NCBI GenBank assembly: GCA_013178305.1
Contig: JABLXB010000001.1
Coordinates: 1 to 64,000 of the forward strand
DNA from: Bacillota bacterium
Lineage (GTDB): Bacteria; Bacillota; Sulfobacillia; JABLXB01
Direction: 5' to 3'
Length of the DNA: 64,000 bases
Of the stretch, positions 27,514 through 36,148 are shown one piece after another (within the stretch, counting starts at the first letter, position 1; every line of letters begins with the position of its first letter). The position numbers and the translations under genes were made by a program. The notes beneath the pieces are model-generated. The model was not told the DNA's origin, did not search any database, and saw nothing but the letters and a program-made list of their open reading frames with translations.

Positions 27514-28317
27514 ATGTTCGGGGGGTCCCTTTTTCGCGCGAGCCTGCTCGGGGCCGCCTCCGGCGTACTCGGCACCGGGCTGGGAGGCCTGCTCGCCGCC
27601 ATGTACCGGGAACCCGACCGGAAGGCATTCGCGGCAATGGTGGGATTCTCCAGCGGGATGATGCTCGCGGTGACCTTGCTCGACCTCATCCCCGAGGCCA
27701 CGAGAGCGTCCCCGTTGGCCGGCCTCATTGGCACGTTCGCGGGAATACTCGCGATGGCTGCGACCGACATGGCCCTCCCCGCGGGTGGTCGCGCAGAACA
27801 GCCCCACGACTACCCGCTGCGGCCGGGGCACCGGTGGAGGCCAGTCACTCGCCAGCAAAGGCCCCTCGCGCGCCTGGCGGGCTATCTTCAGGCGGGCATC
27901 GTTGTCGGGCTGGGGATAGCCGCCCACAACTTCGCGGAGGGCCTGGCCGTGGGGTCAGGTTATGTTGCGACCGTCCGGCTCGGGCTCAAGATCGCGGTTC
28001 TCATCGGACTGCACGACGTGCCGGAAGGACTGGCGATGGCGACCATGCTGAGGCTGGGGGGCGCATCCCAGCCGGGAGTCGTCCTCGCGGCGGCTGCAGC
28101 GGGGCTTCCGATGGCCCTCGGGGCCCTGGTGGGAGCCATGATCGGCGAGATCTCCAGGGCCGGCCTGGCGCTTTCACTCGGGGCCGCCGGGGGCGCAATG
28201 CTGTTCATCACAGTACGCCTGTATCCGGAAGGGATCAGCCTGTCCTACGGCCACGCGCTGGTCTCAGGCACTATCGTCGGCCTAGCGTCAGGCGCTTTCC
28301 TCGTCGTGGCGATGTGA
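27514..28317 (+). CDS. ZIP-family metal transporter
   Basis: The protein of about 267 residues has eight hydrophobic segments. The metal-binding motifs HNFAEGLAVG (about residue 150) and HDVPEGLAMA (about 180) are typical for bacterial ZIP/GufA-type transporters of zinc, iron or manganese. A loop rich in His, Arg and Pro lies between helices 3 and 4 (PHDYPLRPGHRWRP). The open frame runs upstream to 26902 antisense to the RACE gene, but that part is a shadow; ATG 27514 with GAGGTG upstream is the likely start. Confidence 0.9.
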   Translation: MFGGSLFRASLLGAASGVLGTGLGGLLAAMYREPDRKAFAAMVGFSSGMMLAVTLLDLIPEATRASPLAGLIGTFAGILAMAATDMALPAGGRAEQPHDYPLRPGHRWRPVTRQQRPLARLAGYLQAGIVVGLGIAAHNFAEGLAVGSGYVATVRLGLKIAVLIGLHDVPEGLAMATMLRLGGASQPGVVLAAAAAGLPMALGALVGAMIGEISRAGLALSLGAAGGAMLFITVRLYPEGISLSYGHALVSGTIVGLASGAFLVVAM

Positions 28318-28349
28318 CCTGTGGCGATGTGACCTGTGCGATGCGACCC
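28306..28349. repeat. 15-base tandem repeat over the end of the ZIP gene
   Basis: GTGGCGATGTGACCT occurs at 28306-28320 and 28321-28335, then as a degenerate third copy. The first copy carries the stop codon of the ZIP gene. It looks like a recent slippage duplication. Confidence 0.85.
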
Positions 28350-28383
28350 GCCCCCAGGCGTTCCTCCGCTGCGGTATCCCCTG

Positions 28384-28389
28384 TATAAT
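28384..28389 (+). promoter_or_regulatory. Candidate -10 box for the DSD1-like gene
   Basis: A perfect TATAAT lies 40 bases upstream of the TTG start at 28429. No convincing -35 is seen at the right distance. Confidence 0.4.
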
Positions 28390-28428
28390 GTAGGTGTTGC
28401 AGTAAACTGACACGGGAGATGGTGCGCG

Positions 28429-29544
28429 TTGAACCACGAACGAATTCCCACGCCGTATCTCGCAGTTGACCTGAATGCCGTGAAAAGGAACCTGGCTCGG
28501 ATGAAGGAGTTCGCCGGGTCGACGGGCGTGAACGTGAGACCCCACGCCAAGACGCACAAGTCGCCCGATGTCGCGCGGCTCCAAATCGACCACGGCGCTG
28601 CAGGGATCACTTGCGCAAAGCTCGGAGAAGCCGAGGTAATGGTGCATAACGGTATCGCCGACGTACTCATCGCGAACCAGGTGGTCGGGGAGGACAAGCT
28701 CGCCCGCCTCGCCGGTCTCTGCCATCTGGCAGACGTCAAGGTGGCGGTCGACTGCGAGTCCAACGCGCGGGCGCTGTCCGAGGCGGTCTCGCGGGCGGGC
28801 TCGAGGGCGGGCGTGCTCGTCGAGGTTGACGTCGGAATGAAGAGGTGCGGCGTCCGCACTGCCGCGGACGCGCTGCGCCTGGCCTCGCTCGTTGCGTCTC
28901 TGCCAGGGCTGGAGTTCAAAGGGCTGCTCGGTTACGAGGGTCATGCCGTCATGCTGGCGCCGCGGGAGGCGCGGCGCGAGGCATGCCATACCGCGAATGA
29001 AGTGATCGGCGGTACGCGGCGCCTGCTGGAGGATCATGGCCTCACGTGTGAAATAGTGAGCGGCGGCGGGACGGGGACGTACGACATGACAGGCGCGCAC
29101 GAAGCCTTCACGGAGATCGAGCCCGGGTCCTACGTGTTCATGGACACGAAATACTCGTCATTGGACTTGCCGTTCGAACAGGCGCTTTACGTGGTGACGA
29201 CCGTGATCAGCGTCCCTGAGCCGGGCCTCTGCGTGGTGGACGCGGGCCTGAAGTCCATGACAACGGAGTTCGGGCTGCCGGAGCCCTCCGCGTGGCTGCC
29301 GGCCGGTTCGCCGGCCGCTGCGCCAGCCCCACTGTCGCCCGGCTCGGTACGGGTCGTACGCCTCTCCGAGGAGCATGCCTGTCTCGACAATCCCGCCGGC
29401 TTGCCAGTATCACTGGGCGACCGGCTGTTCTTCAAGCCGAGCCACATATGCACCACGGTGAACCTCCACGACTTCTACCACGTGTTCGCGGACGGCAGGT
29501 TCTGCGGAAGGTGGAGGATCGAGGCGAGAGGCGCGACATACTGA
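28429..29544 (+). CDS. DSD1-family PLP enzyme (D-threonine aldolase / D-serine dehydratase-like)
   Basis: The 371-residue protein has the alanine-racemase-type barrel: IPTPYLAVDLNAVKRNLARM, then VRPHAKTHK with the PLP lysine (Lys41), VEVDVGMKRCGVRT, and GGGTGTYDM. The C-terminal SHICTTVNLHDF segment has the His and Cys that bind zinc in D-serine dehydratase-type members. It likely acts on a D-hydroxyamino acid; the exact substrate cannot be told. The start is TTG 28429 (GGGAG upstream). It faces an EamA exporter gene across a 30-base gap. Confidence 0.88.
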   Translation: MNHERIPTPYLAVDLNAVKRNLARMKEFAGSTGVNVRPHAKTHKSPDVARLQIDHGAAGITCAKLGEAEVMVHNGIADVLIANQVVGEDKLARLAGLCHLADVKVAVDCESNARALSEAVSRAGSRAGVLVEVDVGMKRCGVRTAADALRLASLVASLPGLEFKGLLGYEGHAVMLAPREARREACHTANEVIGGTRRLLEDHGLTCEIVSGGGTGTYDMTGAHEAFTEIEPGSYVFMDTKYSSLDLPFEQALYVVTTVISVPEPGLCVVDAGLKSMTTEFGLPEPSAWLPAGSPAAAPAPLSPGSVRVVRLSEEHACLDNPAGLPVSLGDRLFFKPSHICTTVNLHDFYHVFADGRFCGRWRIEARGATY

Positions 29545-29574
29545 CCCGAGGCACCGCGCAAGAGCCGGTCGCGC

Positions 29575-30501
29575 TCAATCGCCGGTGCGGACAGCGGGGG
29601 CCGGGCGCACACCCGACCTGACCTGCGTCACGCCCGCGACTATGAGGATCGCGCCCAGCATCTGGACGAGCACCCACCGTTCTCCGAGGAACATCAACCC
29701 GCCGATACTCGCTATCACCGGGCTGATGTTCTGGTACACCGCGGTTCGCGCGCTACCTATACGCTTGACCCCCCAGCTCCAGAGAATATAGCCGAGCGAG
29801 ATCGGTACCAGGGCGGAGAACGACAGCGCGCCCCACGACAACGGTGTCACCGAGACCCAGTCCTGCCGTTGAAGCGCTGGAACCGACAGCAACACGAGCG
29901 GGCCGGTCCCCATAGCCATGGTCAACGCCGTCGCCTTCAGCACCGAGTACCCTCCGAGGAGAGGCTTCATCAGCACCGTATACAGCGACCAGCATAGCGT
30001 CGCCCCGACTATCAGCAGATCTCCTGCAAGAGTACCTTGAGCCATGTCGACGCCGCGCCCCCCAGTGGTTACCAGGAGGACACCGGCGAGCGAGATCATG
30101 ATCCCCGACCAGGCGCGCATGGTGTAGGACTCCCGCCCCATGTACTGGGTGATGAATGCTACGAAGGCGGGCATCGTGGCCAGGATGACCGAGGTCTTCC
30201 CCGCCAGCGTCAGGTTCAGTCCCTGTATGAACAGGTACTGGTAGAGCGTGTGACCGACGAGGCCCGTGGCGATGAACCACTTGAGGTCGGACGGCTGGAC
30301 CCGCAAGTCCCTTTCGATCAACCATAGCATAGACAGGAGCACGACAGACCCCACGCTGAGTCGTACCGAGTTCAGGGCCAGCGGCTGCATGTTACCGAGT
30401 GTGTGCTTCAGGATGACGTGGTTCATACCCCACGAAACGGCTACCCCGATCATCCCGAGGTCCACAATCCTCGGCGGACCGCCGCCCGATGTCCCGGACA
30501 T
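29575..30501 (-). CDS. EamA/DMT-family transporter
   Basis: The 308-residue protein has about ten membrane helices in two EamA repeats: VSWGMNHVILKHTLGNMQPL near the N-terminus, GLVGHTLYQYLFIQGLNLTL mid first half, and GYILWSWGVKRIGSARTAVY in the second. DMT proteins export amino acids or other metabolites. It is convergent with the DSD1-like gene, so export of an amino acid product is a possible link, without proof. Substrate unknown. Confidence 0.88.
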   Translation of the reverse strand: MSGTSGGGPPRIVDLGMIGVAVSWGMNHVILKHTLGNMQPLALNSVRLSVGSVVLLSMLWLIERDLRVQPSDLKWFIATGLVGHTLYQYLFIQGLNLTLAGKTSVILATMPAFVAFITQYMGRESYTMRAWSGIMISLAGVLLVTTGGRGVDMAQGTLAGDLLIVGATLCWSLYTVLMKPLLGGYSVLKATALTMAMGTGPLVLLSVPALQRQDWVSVTPLSWGALSFSALVPISLGYILWSWGVKRIGSARTAVYQNISPVIASIGGLMFLGERWVLVQMLGAILIVAGVTQVRSGVRPAPAVRTGD

Positions 30502-30639
30502 GTGCCAGCGCTCACCCTTCCACGCGGTATCGTCTCAACCAGACCGGATCATACCCTTCGCTTCGCGACGCGTTATTCCTTGCGGCAGGCCGCAGCCTGC
30601 CGCAGCCCCCGAAAACCCCACACGAAAACCCCGGCGGTA

Positions 30640-30668
30640 TTGACACCTTCTCCATCGCGTTGTACTCT
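30640..30668 (+). promoter_or_regulatory. Promoter of the sdpRI-like pair
   Basis: TTGACA (30640-30645) and TACTCT (30663-30668) are 17 bases apart, 59 bases before the sdpR-like start. It directly precedes the palindromic site at 30678-30703. Confidence 0.7.
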
Positions 30669-30677
30669 AATGCTGAT

Positions 30678-30703
30678 ATTTAGACGATTGGCTAAATGTC
30701 TAA
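30678..30703. promoter_or_regulatory. Candidate ArsR/SdpR autoregulatory operator
   Basis: ATTTAG-N8-CTAAAT (30678-30697) forms a dyad interlocked with TTAGAC-N12-GTCTAA (30680-30703). It lies just after the -10 box, at the transcription start, where a repressor would block the promoter. Confidence 0.6.
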
Positions 30704-30726
30704 CGCCTGTGCCAGGGAGGGATATC

Positions 30727-31008
30727 ATGAAGAACGTGTTCTTCGCCCTGTCCGACTCGACCAGGCGTGAGATACTCGAGTATCTGAACGAGGGCGACAT
30801 GACGGCCGGCGAGATAGCCGACAAGTTCGACATATCGAAACCCTCCATCTCACACCACCTGAATATACTCAAGGAAGCGGGCCTGGTCACTGTCGAAAAG
30901 CAGGGGCAGTTCATGAGATACAGCATCAACACCACGGTTTTTGAGGATGTGGCAAGCTGGGTGATATCAATGATGGGAGGTCGGAAGCGTCATGCAAGGC
31001 GCGACTAG
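30727..31008 (+). CDS. ArsR-type repressor, SdpR-like
   Basis: The 93-residue protein is a winged-helix repressor: FFALSDSTRREILEYLNEGD, MTAGEIADKFDISKPSISHH, then LNILKEAGLVTVEKQGQF. It lacks metal-binding cysteines, as in SdpR. ATG 30727 follows AGGGAGGG. It overlaps the next gene by 17 bases. In Bacillus subtilis SdpR represses sdpRI until SdpI, occupied by toxin, titrates it at the membrane; the arrangement here suggests the same logic. Confidence 0.88.
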   Translation: MKNVFFALSDSTRREILEYLNEGDMTAGEIADKFDISKPSISHHLNILKEAGLVTVEKQGQFMRYSINTTVFEDVASWVISMMGGRKRHARRD

Positions 31009-31654
31009 GTTCAAGTCCTTCCGGGGAAGCCTGCCGCTCGTGCTGGTGACGCTCGCCTGTCTCGCGATCGGGTTGTGGGCGTACCCCAGGCTTCCCGACA
31101 AGGTGCCAACGCACTGGAACTGGCGCGGTGAGATCGACGGCTGGTCGGGTAAGACGTTCGCCGTGTTCTTCCTGCCGGCGCTGATACTGGCGCTAATCGG
31201 GCTGTTCGGCCTGCTCCCGGCCCTTGACCCATTCAAACAGAACTACGAGAGATTCGCGGGCGCCTACAGCGTCATCAGGGCCGTGATAGTCCTGTTCTTC
31301 AACGCCGTGTACCTGGTGAGCATACTGGCGGGCCTGGGATACCTGATCGACACGTCCCTGGTTGTCAGGCTGGGAATCTCGCTCATGTTCATAGCGCTCG
31401 GCGACCAGATGGGCAGGCTGAAGCAGAACTGGTTCATCGGTATCAGGGTGCCATGGACGCTGGCAAGCGAGGAAAACTGGAGGAGGACGCACCGCTGGGG
31501 GGGCCGCACCATAGTGCTCGGTGGCGCGTTGTCGCTGTTGGCCCTGCCGTTCAACACCCCGGTTGCGGCCGCAATTCACTTCGGTCTGGTGATCGGCGGC
31601 ATCGTGGCGCCTGTCGTATATTCGTACGTCCTGTTCAGGCAGGGTGTCAGGTGA
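30992..31654 (+). CDS. SdpI-family membrane protein (toxin-immunity/sensor type)
   Basis: The 220-residue protein has a DUF1648 start (PDKVPTHWNWRGEIDGWSGK), six hydrophobic segments, and the SdpI C-terminal half with GDQMGRLKQNWFIGIRVPWT and ASEENWRRTHRWGGR. SdpI gives immunity to the SdpC toxin and signals to SdpR. No sdpABC toxin genes are visible in the window, so it may protect against toxins of others or have another role. Confidence 0.9.
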   Translation: MQGATRFKSFRGSLPLVLVTLACLAIGLWAYPRLPDKVPTHWNWRGEIDGWSGKTFAVFFLPALILALIGLFGLLPALDPFKQNYERFAGAYSVIRAVIVLFFNAVYLVSILAGLGYLIDTSLVVRLGISLMFIALGDQMGRLKQNWFIGIRVPWTLASEENWRRTHRWGGRTIVLGGALSLLALPFNTPVAAAIHFGLVIGGIVAPVVYSYVLFRQGVR

Positions 31655-31825
31655 GGGAGTTCGCCTCGTTGAGTTCATCAGCCGATGGCGCAAGTGAAAA
31701 CGGATTATTGAAGGTAATGGGGCTAATACGAACGAACTACCATGGCAAAGACTAACAGGTAAGATAAGCGTATTCCGCATGGCGTGCTCCGCAACAAGAG
31801 GAATCAACTTCGGGGGTGAGCGGAA

Positions 31826-33343
31826 ATGGAGGGACAGCTCACGTTCGGAGGGTTTACTTCTGCCGGCAACCGGCTTCCGCCGGGTCTGGTAGACCACCTG
31901 TACTCAGTTAACCCATGGTGGAGAGGCCGCCCTGGACCGCTCGTGCCGGCATTTCGCCGTTGGCTCTTTGACCGGATGGTACGGTCTCTCTGTGGCGGCA
32001 TGACCCCGGCGGTTGTGCTTCGTGGCCCGCGGAGAGTGGGGAAAACGGTTTTGCTGCGCCAGATCATCGAGCACTTCCTCGATACTGACGTAGATCCGGC
32101 CAGGATCCTGTATGTTCCGTTCGACGAGCTCAAGGTCATAAAGGAGGTTGAAGAGCCTATCCTCGCTGTTGCCCGTTGGTTCGAGGATACGGTGTTGGGC
32201 AGGACGTTTAACGAATCGGCCAGGGACGGATCGCCTGCCTACCTGTTCTTCGACGAGGTCCAAAACCTCGACAACTGGGCGCCACAGGTGAAAAGTCTTG
32301 TAGACAATCATACCGTAAGGGTGCTGATCACGGGGAGCTCGTCCCTGAGGATAGAGGGTGGGAGAGATAGCCTCGCCGGTCGCATAACGACACTCGAGTT
32401 GGGGTCATTCCTGCTGCGCGAGATCGCCGGCATCCGGTTCGGTTATTCAGGCAAGCCTGTACTTGAGGACAACGGCCTCGATAATCTCGGGAAAATAGAA
32501 TTCTGGCGCGCTGCGAGGGGCCTCATCAGCAGCGACATTGAGACGCGGTCGAGAGCGTTTGCAGCTTTCTCGGATCGCGGAGGCTATCCGGTAGCCCACG
32601 AGCAGTCTGGACTGCCTTGGCCCGAGGTGGCTCACTACCTGAACGAGACAGTGGTCAAGAGGGCTATTCAACACGACCTCCGCCTGGGAGCCCGGGGCAA
32701 GCGCCGTGATGAGAAACTGCTTGAGGAGGTATTCCGGCTCGCGTGCAGGTATGCGGGGCAGGCGGCCGGACAGGCAGTGATGGTCCCGGAGATCCAGCAG
32801 GCTCTGGCTGGAAACATCGGCTGGACCCGGATTCTGGACTATCTAAGATTTCTCGACGGCACCCTGCTGATCCGCCTTATTCAGCCTCTTGAACTGCGTC
32901 TGAAGAAAAAGAAGAGCCCGGCGAAGATATGTCTCTGCGACCACGCGCTGCGGGCTAGCCTCCTGCAGGAAGTGGTCCCGCTGGACCCCAATGAACTGGC
33001 GGCCAATCCGCATCTGACTGATATCGCGGGCCACCTGGCAGAGAGCGTGGCCGGCTACTTCCTATCGTCCATACCTCACCTTGATGTTGCCCACTCTCCC
33101 GCCCGTGGCGCCGAACCTGAAGTCGACTTCGTCTTGACGATCGGCACGCGCCGGGTACCTGTCGAAGTCAAGTATCGTCGCCGTATCGATGCCCATGAAG
33201 ACACGCGTGGATTGAGGGCTTTCATTGAGAAGACGGCTTACAACGCCCCCTTCGGCATACTGGTCACGCAGGAAGACGGGGTCGATGTCCCAGATCCCCG
33301 CATCGTTCCACTGTCGTTGTCGGGACTACTTTGGCTCCGGTGA
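31826..33343 (+). CDS. ATP-binding protein with AAA and DUF4143 domains
   Basis: The 505-residue protein has Walker A RGPRRVGKT near residue 70, Walker B PAYLFFDEVQNL near 138, and sensor ITGSSSLRI. The C-terminal DUF4143-like part has the nuclease-like pattern AEPEVDFVLTIGTRRVPVEV, then KYRRR. Such ATPases are common and often horizontally spread; their function is not established. GGGGGTGAG precedes ATG 31826. The gene end overlaps lgt on the other strand by 18 bases. No partner gene is adjacent. Confidence 0.85.
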   Translation: MEGQLTFGGFTSAGNRLPPGLVDHLYSVNPWWRGRPGPLVPAFRRWLFDRMVRSLCGGMTPAVVLRGPRRVGKTVLLRQIIEHFLDTDVDPARILYVPFDELKVIKEVEEPILAVARWFEDTVLGRTFNESARDGSPAYLFFDEVQNLDNWAPQVKSLVDNHTVRVLITGSSSLRIEGGRDSLAGRITTLELGSFLLREIAGIRFGYSGKPVLEDNGLDNLGKIEFWRAARGLISSDIETRSRAFAAFSDRGGYPVAHEQSGLPWPEVAHYLNETVVKRAIQHDLRLGARGKRRDEKLLEEVFRLACRYAGQAAGQAVMVPEIQQALAGNIGWTRILDYLRFLDGTLLIRLIQPLELRLKKKKSPAKICLCDHALRASLLQEVVPLDPNELAANPHLTDIAGHLAESVAGYFLSSIPHLDVAHSPARGAEPEVDFVLTIGTRRVPVEVKYRRRIDAHEDTRGLRAFIEKTAYNAPFGILVTQEDGVDVPDPRIVPLSLSGLLWLR

Positions 33344-34072
33344 GTCGCTCCGCCGGTCCAGCCTGTAGAACCAGTACAGCGCGACCGCCACTATCAGGAT
33401 GCTCGCAGCCTGTGCATAGGTCAGCGGACCGAGGTAGGCGGACTCCCTGAAGAACTCCACGAAAAACCTGATCACCGAATACATCAGGAGGAAGAGCGTG
33501 AACACCTGTCCGTCAGCCTTCATCTTCGACCTGACGGACCACAACAGGGCAAACAGCGCAAACGCCGCGATCGATTCGTAGATCTGGGTCGGATACCTGA
33601 GCCCGGGAGCATATCGCGTGAGCACGCCCCACGACCCCGAGGTGGGAACTCCGTAGCAGCAGCCGTTGAAAAAGCAGCCCCAGCGCCCGATCCCGATCCC
33701 GAGCGCAACGGAGGGGGCGAGTGTATCTGCGAGCGTGTAGAACGAGACCCCCCTCTTCCTGCAGAACCACAAGGCGACGATGACACCAGCCGCAAGCGCC
33801 CCATGGAGCGACAATCCTTCCTCGGTTATGTTAAGGATCGTCCAGGGGTTGGAAACGTAGAGACCCAGGTTGAGAACCACGTAGAGTGCGTGGCTCACAA
33901 TTACCCCGGCCAGGAGCGTCACCAGCAGGAAGTCATACATCCACTCCCCGCCGATACCCTTGCGCTCGGCCTCGCGCGAGGCCAGTATGGAGCCGGCCAC
34001 GAACGCCAGTCCGAGCATGAGCCCGTACGAGTGCACAGATACAGGTCCCCATCTCGCGATCACTGGATACAT
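33326..34072 (-). CDS. lgt: Prolipoprotein diacylglyceryl transferase
   Basis: Lgt transfers diacylglyceryl from phosphatidylglycerol to the lipobox cysteine of prelipoproteins. The 248-residue membrane protein has EEGLSLHGALAAG near residue 85 and GIGIGRWGCFFNGCCYGVPT near 125, the Lgt active-site signature in its Cys-rich variant. Further helices follow, with FFVEFFRE near 210. ATG 34072 has GGAGAAGGG eight bases upstream and is preferred over GTG 34081. Confidence 0.93.
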   Translation of the reverse strand: MYPVIARWGPVSVHSYGLMLGLAFVAGSILASREAERKGIGGEWMYDFLLVTLLAGVIVSHALYVVLNLGLYVSNPWTILNITEEGLSLHGALAAGVIVALWFCRKRGVSFYTLADTLAPSVALGIGIGRWGCFFNGCCYGVPTSGSWGVLTRYAPGLRYPTQIYESIAAFALFALLWSVRSKMKADGQVFTLFLLMYSVIRFFVEFFRESAYLGPLTYAQAASILIVAVALYWFYRLDRRSDSPEPK

Positions 34073-34158
34073 CCGATTCACCCTTCTCCGCCGCGGGGCT
34101 ACAGTTCCTGGATAATCAGCCTGGGATTGGGCACATTAGGAATCCGGAGGCGATTCCT

Positions 34159-34605
34159 TTGAAGTCCAGGTCCTGGCCGCTCGTCGTCATAGTCGTGGTG
34201 CTGTTGTCAACCGTTGCGTCAATAGCCCTTATCGTAACAGACGCGCTTCCCGCCGGCCATGGCGGCTCCCCCGTTCGACCGTGGGACATCCGCGGCATGG
34301 TCAGGGAGGCCATCCAGGACATGCTCCGCAGCGATGAAACGCGGTTGATGCTCGAGTCCATGATGCCCGAAACCGTCCTCGACAGGCAGGCGCTCGTCAA
34401 GCAGATGATCGACGCCATCTCCACGTCCGAGGAGGCGCGCAAGGCGCTCAGGGACGCCCTCTACACCCCGGAAGCGCGCGAGGCGTTCGCCGCTGCCTTG
34501 AAGTCCCCGGAGGCCGAGAGGGCCATCAGGGAGCTCCTGTCCTCCCCCGGGATGCGGAAGATGGTCGCCGACCTCGTCCGCGAGTCGATGCGCCAGGGCT
34601 ACTAG
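34159..34605 (+). CDS. Membrane-anchored helical protein of unknown function (weakly GerD-like)
   Basis: The 148-residue protein has one N-terminal membrane helix (WPLVVIVVVLLSTVASIALI) and then an all-helical tail with repeated short units: SDETRLMLESMMPETVL, STSEEARKALRDALYTPEAR, SPEAERAIRELLSSPGMRKM. This repeat style recalls the GerD spore-germination protein, but there is no lipobox and I do not claim homology. The start is TTG 34159 with GGAGG eight bases upstream. It is convergent (four-base overlap) with the quinate-dehydrogenase-like gene. Confidence 0.6.
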   Translation: MKSRSWPLVVIVVVLLSTVASIALIVTDALPAGHGGSPVRPWDIRGMVREAIQDMLRSDETRLMLESMMPETVLDRQALVKQMIDAISTSEEARKALRDALYTPEAREAFAAALKSPEAERAIRELLSSPGMRKMVADLVRESMRQGY

Positions 34606-35543
34606 CATGGCCACCCGGCGCACCCGGCAAGCGCCTCGCCTCGCTCCACCCTGAACCGCAGGCCGAGTCGCTCCCACATCTCAAGGTACTGCCGCCGGGG
34701 GATCCGCTCAGGGGGCCTGCCGTCCAGGGCGGAAATCAGCGCCTCGAGGACGTTGGCTCCATACGACCTCCCGTCGATGCCGGGAGAGGTGGTGGCCACA
34801 AATGCGGCACCCCTCGCGAGCGCCTCATCGATTTCCGCCTGCGTGGCCGTGCTCAACACGACCGTCTTCCCCCGGAGATCGAGGGGCATGGCCCTCCACA
34901 ACATGTAAGAATCGCCCGCGAGGACGTCCGCCCCGGAGAAGTCGGGCCCACGCCGCAGGCCGGCCGTCTCCACGCGCCTGCCGGGCTGTATGCGGCTCGG
35001 GTACAGGTACCTCAGCGGGACGTGCCGCAGGACCGGCATGGTCACCCTGGCCGCCACCGCGAACCGCCGTAGACCATTAAACACGAACGGGAGGCGAAGC
35101 GCAAGCGCGGCGTCGCAGACCCCCACCTCGCAGCCGGCGCGTTCAAGCGCTGCCGCCAGGTCCCAGCGGTCCAGCGCCGAGGCTACGAGGGCCTTCCTTC
35201 CGTGGAACCGTACGCCGCACCGTTGGAGCTCGTCAACGATCGACGGCTCGATGTACTCTTTCACGAACGCCCCGTCGGCGACAGGGGAAGAGCGCGCGTA
35301 CTCGCGCAGTACCCACCCCTCGCGGATCCTGTACCTGGATGCGCCCGCCCTGTAATAGAGGTTCACGCCGCCGAGGCCGAACGCGTCGACCCTGCCATCG
35401 TATCGCCTGATGATGTCCTGAGCCCGGCGTATGTCGCCGCCCGTGCCGCGCCGTTCCACGAGCACGCGCTCACCGGCTGCGGAGACCTCAGCCGAGTGAT
35501 CGCGTGCGGGGTCGCCGAGGCTTACGCTCATCACCCACTTCAT
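34602..35543 (-). CDS. Quinate 5-dehydrogenase-like protein
   Basis: The 313-residue protein resembles a family annotated in Clostridia as quinate 5-dehydrogenase: it opens MKWVMSVSLGDPARDH, has VERRGTGGDIRRAQDII, DAFGLGGVNLYYRAG, and LRGKTVVLSTATQAEIDEAL near the C-terminus. The true activity of this family is unproven. The frame is open to 35720, but ATG 35543 overlaps the stop of the DUF1405 gene (ATGA), which marks the start. Last gene of a three-gene run with an ABC ATPase and a DUF1405 protein. Confidence 0.65.
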   Translation of the reverse strand: MKWVMSVSLGDPARDHSAEVSAAGERVLVERRGTGGDIRRAQDIIRRYDGRVDAFGLGGVNLYYRAGASRYRIREGWVLREYARSSPVADGAFVKEYIEPSIVDELQRCGVRFHGRKALVASALDRWDLAAALERAGCEVGVCDAALALRLPFVFNGLRRFAVAARVTMPVLRHVPLRYLYPSRIQPGRRVETAGLRRGPDFSGADVLAGDSYMLWRAMPLDLRGKTVVLSTATQAEIDEALARGAAFVATTSPGIDGRSYGANVLEALISALDGRPPERIPRRQYLEMWERLGLRFRVERGEALAGCAGWPC

Positions 35544-36148
35544 CCGGCGCCCAGCTCCGTGGATCGGTCCCTGCCCCAGAGGATGAGTCCCAGGATCACG
35601 ATGTACGTGCTCGCCATACTGACCACGCGGACCGACTGGTAGAACTCCATCATCGGGAGTGTCGGGTGAAAACCCCTGAAATAGTCCATGTAGTCGTTGA
35701 ACACAGACCACAACCCGCACGCGAGTATGGCGGGCCTGCCCGGGGAGAAGTACCGTGAGAACAGGACCGCCTCGATCGCCATGCCGAAGTGGCTCGCGAA
35801 GAGGAACATCTCCTCGGGAAATGCGGCCTTACGAGCGATCCAGGCCTGGGCGAACACGAACATCGTCCAGAACCCGTATTTTAGCATAGAGATATACGCT
35901 ACACCCTCGAGCGGGCGGAACCGCTTTCTCGCGTAGATCAGTATAAGGACAAAACTGAATAGCAGGCACGAAAGTGGAGAGTCGGGGACAACCGGCCAGT
36001 ACCTGAGCGCGGTACCGGCCAGTTGCTCCTTGTACCAGTTGAAACCGTACAACGAACCCAGCAGATTCACCGGAATGAGCAGGGTAAGCCACCGCCTGTC
36101 GCGGGGGACGCTCATCAGGAAATCCCAGGCACACTGGATAACTCTCAC
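35540..36148 (-). CDS. DUF1405 family membrane protein
   Basis: The 202-residue protein has about six membrane helices. Landmarks are LLIPVNLLGSLYGFNWYKEQ near the start and GLWSVFNDYMDYFRGFHPTL near residue 145, typical for DUF1405. Function unknown. GTG 36148 overlaps the stop of the ABC ATPase gene, whereas ATG 36115 is an alternative without a clear ribosome site. Its place between an ABC ATPase and a dehydrogenase-like gene gives no firm clue. Confidence 0.8.
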   Translation of the reverse strand: MRVIQCAWDFLMSVPRDRRWLTLLIPVNLLGSLYGFNWYKEQLAGTALRYWPVVPDSPLSCLLFSFVLILIYARKRFRPLEGVAYISMLKYGFWTMFVFAQAWIARKAAFPEEMFLFASHFGMAIEAVLFSRYFSPGRPAILACGLWSVFNDYMDYFRGFHPTLPMMEFYQSVRVVSMASTYIVILGLILWGRDRSTELGAG

